From assembly GCA_009885355.1 (NCBI GenBank), contig VFKW01000020.1, forward strand, positions 1-6,979: a DNA stretch of 6,979 nucleotides. The letters run 5' to 3'. This stretch comes from Candidatus Berkelbacteria bacterium. Its GTDB lineage: Bacteria; Patescibacteriota; UBA1384; VFKW01. The position numbers and the translations under genes were made by a program. Below, piece by piece: positions 1 to 5,900 of this stretch. The notes beneath the pieces were generated by a model. That model made no database searches and was not told where the DNA came from. It saw only the letters and a list, made by a program, of their open reading frames with translations. Position 1 is the stretch's first letter. Every line of letters begins with the position of its first letter.

Positions 1-3000
1 ACATATTTACCTCAAAAACCTACGCTCCGGCAGGGAACGTTATTCTCCAAGGAGATTTAGTCAATAATGGCACATTTTCGGCTAGTAGCGGAACTACTAC
101 TTTTGACGGCACCGGCGCCCAGACATTTGACCCCGGAGGGGGCTCAACCTTCGGCAATATTGCCTACTCTGGCACAGGCAGCTTTCAACTCGTCAATTCT
201 TCAACTATAGATGGCAATTTCATCTTGTATTCAGGTAGTACTTTTGCCCCAGATAAAGACATCTTAATCAGCGGCAACTGGACAAACAACGGCGGCACCT
301 TCACTCCGGGCGGGCACACTGTCACCTTTACCGGCGCCAGCTCAATTATCTACGGCAGTGCCGAACAAACTTTCTACGGTCTAAATGTCGCCAAAAACTC
401 CGGTCAAACGTTAACCGTCTATACTCCAACTCTAAACGTAACCAATGTCACCTTATCCTCAGGCCTTTTTAAACCCGGAGCAAATACCAATATCTCCGGC
501 AATTGGATCCATAATACCTACAATAGAATAGACGCCGGCACCATCACATTTAATAGTAATACTATAATCTCTGGAACCAGCGCGTCCTCATATTTTTACA
601 ATGTAAACATCACCGGAACACTGACTAGCAAAGATAGCGGAACACTTTTCGTATACGGCTCATGGACAAACAACGGCACCTACATTAACAATTCCGGCAC
701 AGTTGTTATCTATAACAATTCACACTCCGCTACTATAGATTCTGGCAACTCTCCATTTTACAATTTACGATTGGGTGGCAATTGCAGTAATTGCCACATA
801 TCAGCCACAGGCCATACGCTAACTGTATTAAACGACCTACAAGTAACAGACGCCGGTATCCTAGATAATTCACACGGTGATGCCGACATAGTCGTCAATG
901 GCACAGTTTCCGGTAGCGGCAACGCTTCTATCAATCTAACCATCAGCAACTTTACCAACAAAGTCTCGGCAAATAAGAATTTTGGCACCACTTCCTATAC
1001 TAGCAACTGGACTTTCAACAATCTAAATTTTGAAAATTCTTTAGGCAGCCCCGTGACTATTACAACTGCAAGCGGCGGCACCGGCCAGATAACTGTCAAC
1101 GGCATATTAAATATTGGCCAAACCAGTGATGAATATCCTCCTGTAATCCTGGACAACAACACAAACAATCGCAATTTCGACATTAATAATCTCAATATTA
1201 CTCCTGGAAGTACTCTTTTAGCCTCATCCTCCGCCCCGCTTACCATTTCCGGCTCTTGGACAAACAATGGCACTTTTACCGCCAACTCTGGCACAGTAAC
1301 TTTTGACGGCGCCACTACAATGACCGGATCAAACTCATTTAATAACATAGTTATAACCGGATCCTTAACTGCACCGACAACCAACTTAAATATCTCAGGC
1401 TCATGGGATAACCAAGGCTCGTTCAATCCCAATAACTCAACAGTCAATTTTATCAGCGCCAGTGATACAAACATATTTGGCAGCACAACATTTTACAATC
1501 TAAAAATCGTTTCTAATTCTTCATCCTCCGGCCGAACTGTCAATTTTTCACCTGGTACTACTCAAACCATCAGCAAATCTCTCTCCATAAACGGCACCAA
1601 CTCTAAAATTCTAAAACTCGCTAGCTCGGATAATAAAAATTATTGGAAACTAAACCTCAAAAATGGCGCCATCCAAGCAGCTTCATATTTAAATGTTTTC
1701 AATTCTGATGCCTCATCCGGCAACACCATCCACGCCGGCCTCACCTCCACAGGCAGCAGTACCAGAAACTGGCTTTTTACCGAAAATCCAACCATTACCT
1801 TTATCAAATCTCCATATATATTCGGCCAATGGACAACCGACACTCAGCCTGTCATCACATTTACCTTAGATGATCCGGATATCCAAACCCTAGCCGGTAA
1901 AAATCAACTCTTAAAATACCAGATCCAAATTGCCCTGGATAAAAACTTTACAAATCTAGTCACAGATTATTCATCATCATTTGCCGCTTTAAACATACAT
2001 AACAAGTTTACTGTCGGACAATTGCTCGATCAAAACAACCAAAAAGGCACATATACTGTCGGAATGGAAAACCAGCAATTAGCCGACGGCCAATACTATT
2101 GGCGCATCAAATCCATCGATTCAAATGGCGGCGACAGCGGCTGGCAAATATACAATAGTGTAGATTCTTCCCTTATCAAAATCGGCAACTCAGATATCGC
2201 CGGACTATTCAATCCAAAAACTTCCACTATTTCCTCGGACAAAACAGACGTCAAAAACGATAACACAGACTTTGCCACCATCACTGTCGTTATCAAAGAT
2301 TCCAAAGGCAATCCGATCAAAAATAAAGACATCAACCTGACTTCCAGTCGCCAAAAGGACAAAATCGAGTCCATTGGCAATCCAAGTACGACCAATAAAT
2401 ACTACTCGCTGTCAGATGAAGCAGGTAAGGCCATTTTCAAAATAAATTCCTATGATGCCGGCGAATCAACTCTCAAAGCCACAAATATGACAGACAACCA
2501 ATCTCTAGACAATAAACTTATAGTCGACTTCAACAGCTCATTATCCGCCATAGGCGATGCAATTTCCTCAACCATCGCCAATATAGTCACTAGTGAAACG
2601 ACCAAGCAAGTGGCCAAAAGAGTCCTAAAACCAGTCTCTCAGGCCGCCGCAGCGGCCGGAGGATTGGCAGTATTGGTTCAAGGTGTGGCAGCTCTGCCAT
2701 CGGTCTTCCAATTCATTGCCTATCTTTTCGCTATGCTGGGTGAGGCTCTAGGTATTAAAAGAAGACCAAAGAACTGGGGCATGGTATTTGACGCATTTAC
2801 CGGTAAACCGATGGATTTAGCTGTTGTCAGACTTTTTGATGCCAGCACCAAAGCCCTCGTTGCCACTAGAGTATCTGACCTAGCCGGAAGATTTGGTTTC
2901 TCAGTTGATCCAGGCAGCTATGTTGTTTCAGTCACCAAACCAGGCTATCTTTTTCCAGTATCCAAAAACAGTCTTTCCACTATCGCCAGAGGTCAGTCGT

Positions 3001-3620
3001 ACTATGTCGGGGCTACTTTAACGATCAAAGAAAAAATGGACAATCTATCATTAACTATCCCAATTGAGCCGATTAAAACCAAGATGAATTTCTACTCCAA
3101 AGCTCGCATTCTCGCCCGAGACATCTCCGGCTGGATCAGCAAATCCTCGATCTACATTCTCGTTCCGATCTTGGTCATCGGCACAGTTGTATATGGTCTA
3201 ATGGCCTATGTCACATCTGAAATGAAATACTATGCCACCATGGACATCTACATCGTCATGTCCGGTTTCTATATCCTGCAAAAAGTACGATCCAACCGTC
3301 AGCACGGCATTATCTTTGGTGAAAATCAAAAAAACAAAAAGAAGCTCGAAAGATTGTCAAACTCAATTGTTTATCTCTTTGACGCCGAATTTGAGACTTT
3401 AAGATCAGAAGTCCAAACCGACAAAAACGGTCAATACACCCTATATGTACCAAAAGGCAAATATTATCTAACCGCCAAAGCCGATGGTTACACTATGGAT
3501 CAAGATCTAGATACAATTAAAAAAGGCCAGATTCACACTGGCAATTATTACCGCGGCGGCATCATCGAGCTAAGGCAGAACGGGTTTATTAATGTGACAA
3601 TAAAAATGAAAAAAAATTAA
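1..3620 (+). CDS. Large repeat-rich membrane-anchored surface protein, 5' truncated
   Basis: The reading frame is open from position 3 to TAA at 3618-3620, giving 1205 visible residues; the start lies outside the window, and an in-frame TTG at 225 is not a credible start because the repeats continue upstream of it. Order of parts seen: Asn/Ser/Thr/Gly-rich beta-type repeats (to about 1780); a fibronectin-III-like domain (about 1785-2190) with a YYWRIKSIDSNGGDSGW signature; an invasin/Big_1-like Ig domain (about 2205-2535); a 40-residue hydrophobic stretch (about 2640-2755) followed by KRRPK; a CarboxypepD_reg-like (transthyretin-fold) domain from WGMVFDAFTGKP (about 2775-3050); two hydrophobic helices (about 3147-3215 and 3231-3285); and a second CarboxypepD_reg-like domain (about 3350-3617). 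The likely role is surface display, adhesion or envelope architecture, with the C-terminal module as membrane anchor. The general type is known to me from Patescibacteria; its partner or ligand is not. No catalytic site is evident. Domain names come from recognition of sequence style, not a profile search. Confidence 0.85.
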   Translation, partial: IFTSKTYAPAGNVILQGDLVNNGTFSASSGTTTFDGTGAQTFDPGGGSTFGNIAYSGTGSFQLVNSSTIDGNFILYSGSTFAPDKDILISGNWTNNGGTFTPGGHTVTFTGASSIIYGSAEQTFYGLNVAKNSGQTLTVYTPTLNVTNVTLSSGLFKPGANTNISGNWIHNTYNRIDAGTITFNSNTIISGTSASSYFYNVNITGTLTSKDSGTLFVYGSWTNNGTYINNSGTVVIYNNSHSATIDSGNSPFYNLRLGGNCSNCHISATGHTLTVLNDLQVTDAGILDNSHGDADIVVNGTVSGSGNASINLTISNFTNKVSANKNFGTTSYTSNWTFNNLNFENSLGSPVTITTASGGTGQITVNGILNIGQTSDEYPPVILDNNTNNRNFDINNLNITPGSTLLASSSAPLTISGSWTNNGTFTANSGTVTFDGATTMTGSNSFNNIVITGSLTAPTTNLNISGSWDNQGSFNPNNSTVNFISASDTNIFGSTTFYNLKIVSNSSSSGRTVNFSPGTTQTISKSLSINGTNSKILKLASSDNKNYWKLNLKNGAIQAASYLNVFNSDASSGNTIHAGLTSTGSSTRNWLFTENPTITFIKSPYIFGQWTTDTQPVITFTLDDPDIQTLAGKNQLLKYQIQIALDKNFTNLVTDYSSSFAALNIHNKFTVGQLLDQNNQKGTYTVGMENQQLADGQYYWRIKSIDSNGGDSGWQIYNSVDSSLIKIGNSDIAGLFNPKTSTISSDKTDVKNDNTDFATITVVIKDSKGNPIKNKDINLTSSRQKDKIESIGNPSTTNKYYSLSDEAGKAIFKINSYDAGESTLKATNMTDNQSLDNKLIVDFNSSLSAIGDAISSTIANIVTSETTKQVAKRVLKPVSQAAAAAGGLAVLVQGVAALPSVFQFIAYLFAMLGEALGIKRRPKNWGMVFDAFTGKPMDLAVVRLFDASTKALVATRVSDLAGRFGFSVDPGSYVVSVTKPGYLFPVSKNSLSTIARGQSYYVGATLTIKEKMDNLSLTIPIEPIKTKMNFYSKARILARDISGWISKSSIYILVPILVIGTVVYGLMAYVTSEMKYYATMDIYIVMSGFYILQKVRSNRQHGIIFGENQKNKKKLERLSNSIVYLFDAEFETLRSEVQTDKNGQYTLYVPKGKYYLTAKADGYTMDQDLDTIKKGQIHTGNYYRGGIIELRQNGFINVTIKMKKN
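51..1510 (+). repeat. Degenerate beta-repeat units within the surface-protein gene
   Basis: At least six copies of a unit of the form I-S-G-(S/N)-W-(T)-N-N-G-(T)-F, then about 8 residues to a TVTF-(D/T)-G strand, then a (S/T)-F-(Y/N)-N-(L/I/V) strand. The W position (or its equivalent) falls at 57, 279, 504, 663, 1257 and 1404. The first three are spaced 74 and 75 residues; others are about 50 residues, and the 663-1257 interval holds more diverged material. At DNA level a 14-mer, TGGACAAACAA(C/T)GG, recurs at 279, 663 and 1257. The copies are diverged, so this is an old internal duplication rather than a recent tandem expansion. A beta-helix or stacked beta-sandwich stalk is the likely fold (inference). 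Confidence 0.75.
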
Positions 3621-3630
3621 CTGGAACCAA

Positions 3631-3659
3631 TAGACAAAACCGAAAAAATATGATACTAT
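3631..3659 (+). promoter_or_regulatory. Sigma70-type promoter for the rpsU-yqeY-HD-ybeY unit
   Basis: A -35 box TAGACA (3631-3636, 5 of 6 matches to TTGACA) is separated by exactly 17 nt from a -10 box TACTAT (3654-3659, 4 of 6), and TGA at 3651-3653 gives an extended -10 (TGn). An alternative -10, TATGAT, overlaps at 3649-3654. The site begins 10 nt after the stop of the surface-protein gene and would give a leader of roughly 74 nt before rpsU. No convincing hairpin-plus-T-run terminator separates it from the gene upstream, so some read-through is possible. This is a by-eye consensus match. Confidence 0.6.
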
Positions 3660-3739
3660 TAGATCAACAAACTACTCCACGCTTATACATTTGCTGTAAG
3701 TTTTGACTGTAGATTGACTTGAAAGGCAGGTGATTTTAA

Positions 3740-3931
3740 ATGGAAGTTAAAAGAAAAGAAAAAGAAGGATTCGAAGTTCTACTTCGAAGATTTTTTCGCG
3801 ACGTACAACAAAGCGGTGTTTTAACAGAAATCAAAAAACGTAGATACTTTACAAAAGATGTATCCCGTATTAAAAAACGCGATACAGCTCGCCGTAAAGC
3901 TGTCAGAAAACGAGCAAAACAAGGTTATTAA
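3740..3931 (+). CDS. rpsU: Small-subunit ribosomal protein bS21
   Basis: The protein has 63 residues and is strongly basic. It matches bS21 along its length: an N-terminal part with EVLLRRFFRDVQQSGVL, then an EIKKRRYF element, then a Lys/Arg-rich helical tail (KKRDTARRKAVRKRAK). It is slightly shorter than the 71-residue E. coli protein. bS21 binds the 30S platform near the 3' end of 16S rRNA and assists initiation. The ATG start is supported by AGGTGA at 3728-3733 with a 6-nt spacer. It is the first gene after the promoter at 3631-3659, and yqeY follows about 84 nt downstream; an rpsU-yqeY pairing is familiar from other bacteria. Nothing in it is broken. Confidence 0.95.
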   Translation: MEVKRKEKEGFEVLLRRFFRDVQQSGVLTEIKKRRYFTKDVSRIKKRDTARRKAVRKRAKQGY

Positions 3932-3963
3932 TGGCAACTATCTATTTTTAATTGGATATTTTT

Positions 3964-3991
3964 GAAAATTGAAAATTGGAAATTGTAAATT
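3964..3991 (+). repeat. Four-copy heptanucleotide tandem array in the yqeY leader
   Basis: Four back-to-back 7-nt units are seen: GAAAATT, GAAAATT, GGAAATT, GTAAATT, followed by a partial GTAATG that runs into an ATG at 3995. All changes are confined to the second base of the unit. The surrounding plus-strand tract 3943-3999 contains no C. The array lies between rpsU and yqeY and ends 15 nt before the Shine-Dalgarno sequence of yqeY. It may act as an unstructured AU-rich leader or be a dispersed intergenic repeat; the sequence alone does not decide. Confidence 0.75.
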
Positions 3992-4006
3992 GTAATGTTC
4001 TCCACC

Positions 4007-4012
4007 AGGAGG
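4007..4012 (+). promoter_or_regulatory. Shine-Dalgarno AGGAGG that decides the yqeY start
   Basis: A full AGGAGG lies inside the longer reading frame that opens at ATG 3995 and only 3 nt before ATG 4016. Its presence and the family-typical N-terminus MDLLTQINSDL favour 4016 as the start. The 3-nt spacer is shorter than the usual 5-9 nt. Confidence 0.7.
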
Positions 4013-4015
4013 CCC

Positions 4016-4474
4016 ATGGACCTGCTCACACAAATCAACAGCGACTTAATACAAGCACAAAAAGATAAAAACGAATTTGTTCGAGATACTCTTCGTTATC
4101 TCAAATCATCCATCAAAAATGCCGCTATCAATAAAATGATAGATCCAGCAGAGCTCAGCGAACCTGATATTTTAAATGTCATTCAAAAAGAAGTCAAGCA
4201 ACGCAAAGATTCAGCTAGTCAATTCATCACAGCCAACAGACCGGAATTAGCCCAAAAAGAGCTCGACGAAGCCACTCTTTTTGAAAAATTTTTACCAGCT
4301 CAACTCAGCGATGATGAACTAAAAGCTATTATTAATGATGCCATCAAATCAACCGGCGCCCAAGACAAAAAAGACATCGGTAAAATCATGTCATTTGTCA
4401 TTCCAAAAACCCAAGGCAAAGCCGACGGCGCTCGTATATCCAAATTAGCTATGGAGTTATTAAATCATGAATAA
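4016..4474 (+). CDS. yqeY: GatB/YqeY domain-containing protein
   Basis: The protein has 152 residues from ATG 4016, the usual size for the stand-alone YqeY family. The N-terminal half has the family pattern MDLLTQINSDLIQAQ, then DTLRYLKSSIKNAAI, then a KEVKQRKDSASQF helix at about 59-70. The C-terminal half has FLPAQLSDDEL (92-102) and the closing small-domain signature IGKIMSFVIPKTQGKADG (121-138). The domain is related to the tRNA-binding tail of GatB, the amidotransferase subunit that makes Gln-tRNA and Asn-tRNA; the free-standing protein's exact role is not settled and it has no catalytic site of its own. An upstream in-frame ATG at 3995 would add seven residues (MFSTRRP) without a Shine-Dalgarno. 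Its end overlaps the HD gene by 8 nt, which implies coupled translation. Confidence 0.9.
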   Translation: MDLLTQINSDLIQAQKDKNEFVRDTLRYLKSSIKNAAINKMIDPAELSEPDILNVIQKEVKQRKDSASQFITANRPELAQKELDEATLFEKFLPAQLSDDELKAIINDAIKSTGAQDKKDIGKIMSFVIPKTQGKADGARISKLAMELLNHE

Positions 4475-5387
4475 AACGCTAAGATATGGCATCGTTCTCG
4501 CTGCTATAATCACCGGCATCAATTTATTCTTTTCGACTATCTCCTATATAATTATCCTCAATATATCCCAAAATGCTTTCACCGAGCTATTTTTCATCGT
4601 ACTTGCCGCCATTCTTTCTGCCAGCCTAACCACATATTTCATCGTCGCTGCTTCTCCAATTTTCAAAGAATATCTGACCACATTTCGCCGCATATTAAGA
4701 CTTGAAAGCCTAAGCCACCCCCTCATGGTCAGATTATCCCACGAAGCGCCTGGCACTTACCACCACACTCTTACAGTAGCCAATATTGCCGCCCGCGCTT
4801 CAAAAGCGATCGGCGTAGATTCTCTTCTGACTCGTGTTGGCGCTTACTATCATGACATCGGTAAAATTATGGATCCTGATTTTTATGTCGAAAATCAAGC
4901 CCCAAATAAAAACAATCATGATGACCTTTTACCTCAAGAAAGTGCCAAAATTATCATCGAACATGTCCAAAAAGGCATTGAACTAGCTAAAGAAAATCAC
5001 ATACCAGCCGAAATAATCAATTTTATTCAACAACATCATGGCACTTCAACAGTCAATTATTTTTATGAGAAATCCAAACAATCAACTGAAAGTACCAAAA
5101 AAGCCGACTTTAAATACTCCGGACCAAAACCTCAATCCACCGAAATTGGCATCGTTATGCTTGCTGATATCCTAGAAGCGACCGTTCGCTCACACCCAAA
5201 CCCCACTGTCCAAGAAATCCGCGAAACAGTCAACACGATTATTGAACAAAAAATCAATGAAGGTCAGCTCGATAATTGCAACTTGACTGCCAAACAATTC
5301 GTCAAACTTCGACGATCATTTATTGAAAGCCTAAACGCTATCTTTCATCAACGAATTCAATACCCTAAAAAAACTGCTAAAAATTAA
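4467..5387 (+). CDS. pgpH: Membrane HD-domain phosphohydrolase, reduced PgpH type (probable cyclic-di-AMP phosphodiesterase)
   Basis: The protein has 306 residues. Two hydrophobic helices (about 5-32 and 37-64) precede a cytoplasmic HD domain closely resembling the C-terminal catalytic part of PgpH (YqfF). Visible family motifs are EAPGTYHH (93-100), VGAYYHDIGK (124-133; H129 and D130 are the HD pair), NNHDDL (149-154), EHVQKGIELA (165-174), QQHHGT (188-193), a GPKPQ segment (219-223) and MLAD with D234. These supply the expected metal-binding His/Asp set. Full PgpH proteins are about 700 residues, with an extracellular HDED domain and seven transmembrane helices; here the extracellular part and five helices are absent. 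The start has GGAG at 4453-4456, 10 nt upstream. It overlaps yqeY by 8 nt and is 4 nt from ybeY; pgpH-ybeY adjacency is known in Firmicutes. Substrate is inferred from family; another nucleotide substrate is possible. Confidence 0.85.
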   Translation: MNKTLRYGIVLAAIITGINLFFSTISYIIILNISQNAFTELFFIVLAAILSASLTTYFIVAASPIFKEYLTTFRRILRLESLSHPLMVRLSHEAPGTYHHTLTVANIAARASKAIGVDSLLTRVGAYYHDIGKIMDPDFYVENQAPNKNNHDDLLPQESAKIIIEHVQKGIELAKENHIPAEIINFIQQHHGTSTVNYFYEKSKQSTESTKKADFKYSGPKPQSTEIGIVMLADILEATVRSHPNPTVQEIRETVNTIIEQKINEGQLDNCNLTAKQFVKLRRSFIESLNAIFHQRIQYPKKTAKN

Positions 5388-5391
5388 TTTT

Positions 5392-5811
5392 ATGATTACA
5401 GACATTATTATAAAAATCGATAAACAAACCGACGAACCAATTTCTGAAGATATTTTAAAACAAAAGGCTCTTTTGATCTTGCACCAAACCTCACTTAGCG
5501 GTATAGTAGAGATAGACCTTACAATCTGCGATGAATCGTTTATTCAAAAATTAAATCAAAAATTCCGAAATATAGACAAGCCAACCGACGTTTTAAGTTT
5601 TCCTCTCACACAACTCTATCGAGGAAAACCCAAAAAAAGCTTTTTTCCTATTGCTCCAGACGAACCGCTTCATCTTGGTGATATTATTCTTTGTCATCCA
5701 TATATTGCAAAACAAGCCAAAGAATTAAATCATAGTTTTAAAGAAGAGTTTTACCATCTTTTTGAACATGGTGTAAAACACCTTGTCGGCTTCCACCACA
5801 AAGAAAATTAA
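5392..5811 (+). CDS. ybeY: YbeY, rRNA maturation endoribonuclease
   Basis: The protein has 139 residues with the diagnostic zinc site HGVKHLVGFHH: His126, His130 and His136 fit H-x3-H-x5-H. Upstream are the conserved FRNIDKPTDVLSFP block (58-71, with Arg59 in the conserved arginine position) and LGDIILC (95-101). The family acts in 16S rRNA 3'-end maturation and ribosome quality control in the cytoplasm. An insert-like segment (about 75-92) lies between the two blocks. The chain stops only three residues after His136, whereas most YbeY proteins continue with a further acidic helix; all metal ligands are nevertheless present. No Shine-Dalgarno precedes ATG 5392, and with only 4 nt after the HD gene stop, translation is probably coupled. 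The gene looks more A+T-rich than its neighbours. Confidence 0.93.
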   Translation: MITDIIIKIDKQTDEPISEDILKQKALLILHQTSLSGIVEIDLTICDESFIQKLNQKFRNIDKPTDVLSFPLTQLYRGKPKKSFFPIAPDEPLHLGDIILCHPYIAKQAKELNHSFKEEFYHLFEHGVKHLVGFHHKEN

Positions 5812-5813
5812 TT

Positions 5814-5825
5814 TATTATATAATA
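5814..5825 (+). promoter_or_regulatory. 12-bp AT palindrome with a perfect -10 hexamer, possible ftsA promoter
   Basis: TATTATATAATA is a perfect palindrome starting 3 nt after the ybeY stop. It contains TATAAT at 5819-5824, an exact -10 consensus, and by symmetry one on the minus strand at 5815-5820. No acceptable -35 box lies 16-18 nt upstream and there is no TG extension, so a promoter for ftsA is possible but weakly supported. Confidence 0.35.
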
Positions 5826-5853
5826 CTATATATTCTGCCACTCCTGTCACTCC

Positions 5854-5888
5854 CTATCTACTAACTACCAACTACTATCTACTATATC
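5854..5888 (+). repeat. Heptanucleotide tandem array in the ftsA leader
   Basis: Units in register are CTATCTA, CTAACTA, CCAACTA, CTATCTA and a degraded fifth, CTATATC, ending directly at the ftsA Shine-Dalgarno. Just upstream, CACTCC occurs twice (5839-5844 and 5848-5853), 9 nt apart. The plus strand has no G from 5847 to 5888, so the transcript there should be nearly unstructured. The period equals that of the array before yqeY although the sequence is unrelated. Confidence 0.75.
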
Positions 5889-5894
5889 GGAGGG
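5889..5894 (+). promoter_or_regulatory. Shine-Dalgarno of ftsA
   Basis: GGAGGG with a 6-nt spacer precedes ATG 5901. It fixes the ftsA start and shows that a competing overlapping frame (5783-6019) is not the gene. Confidence 0.8.
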
Positions 5895-5900
5895 TTATCT

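Noticed and set aside
225..230. TTG at 225 as the start of the surface-protein gene
   Set aside because: The same frame is open to position 3 and encodes another copy of the repeat (VNNGTF, TTTFDG) before 225, so the gene simply enters from the left edge.
758..991. 77-codon minus-strand open frame
   Set aside because: Antisense shadow of the surface-protein gene with no independent support.
995..1486. 163-codon minus-strand open frame
   Set aside because: It lies wholly antisense to the repeat region; its Val/Leu/Pro-rich sequence is what the complement of Asn/Thr/Gly repeats yields, and it has no ribosome site or recognisable motif.
1640..2395. Two minus-strand open frames (1640-1843 and 2096-2395)
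   Set aside because: Antisense to the FN3-like and Big_1-like domains, with no motif, Shine-Dalgarno or promoter.
3682..3700. Possible hairpin in the rpsU leader (CTTATA ... TGTAAG)
   Set aside because: Only a 6-bp stem with a G-T pair and a 7-nt loop, too weak to call a regulatory leader or terminator.
3703..3719. Two TTGACT sequences as -35 boxes for rpsU
   Set aside because: No -10 hexamer lies at a suitable distance before the start codon; the promoter at 3631-3659 fits much better.
4544..4756. 70-codon minus-strand open frame
   Set aside because: Antisense to the membrane helices and start of the HD domain, whose protein is clearly conserved.
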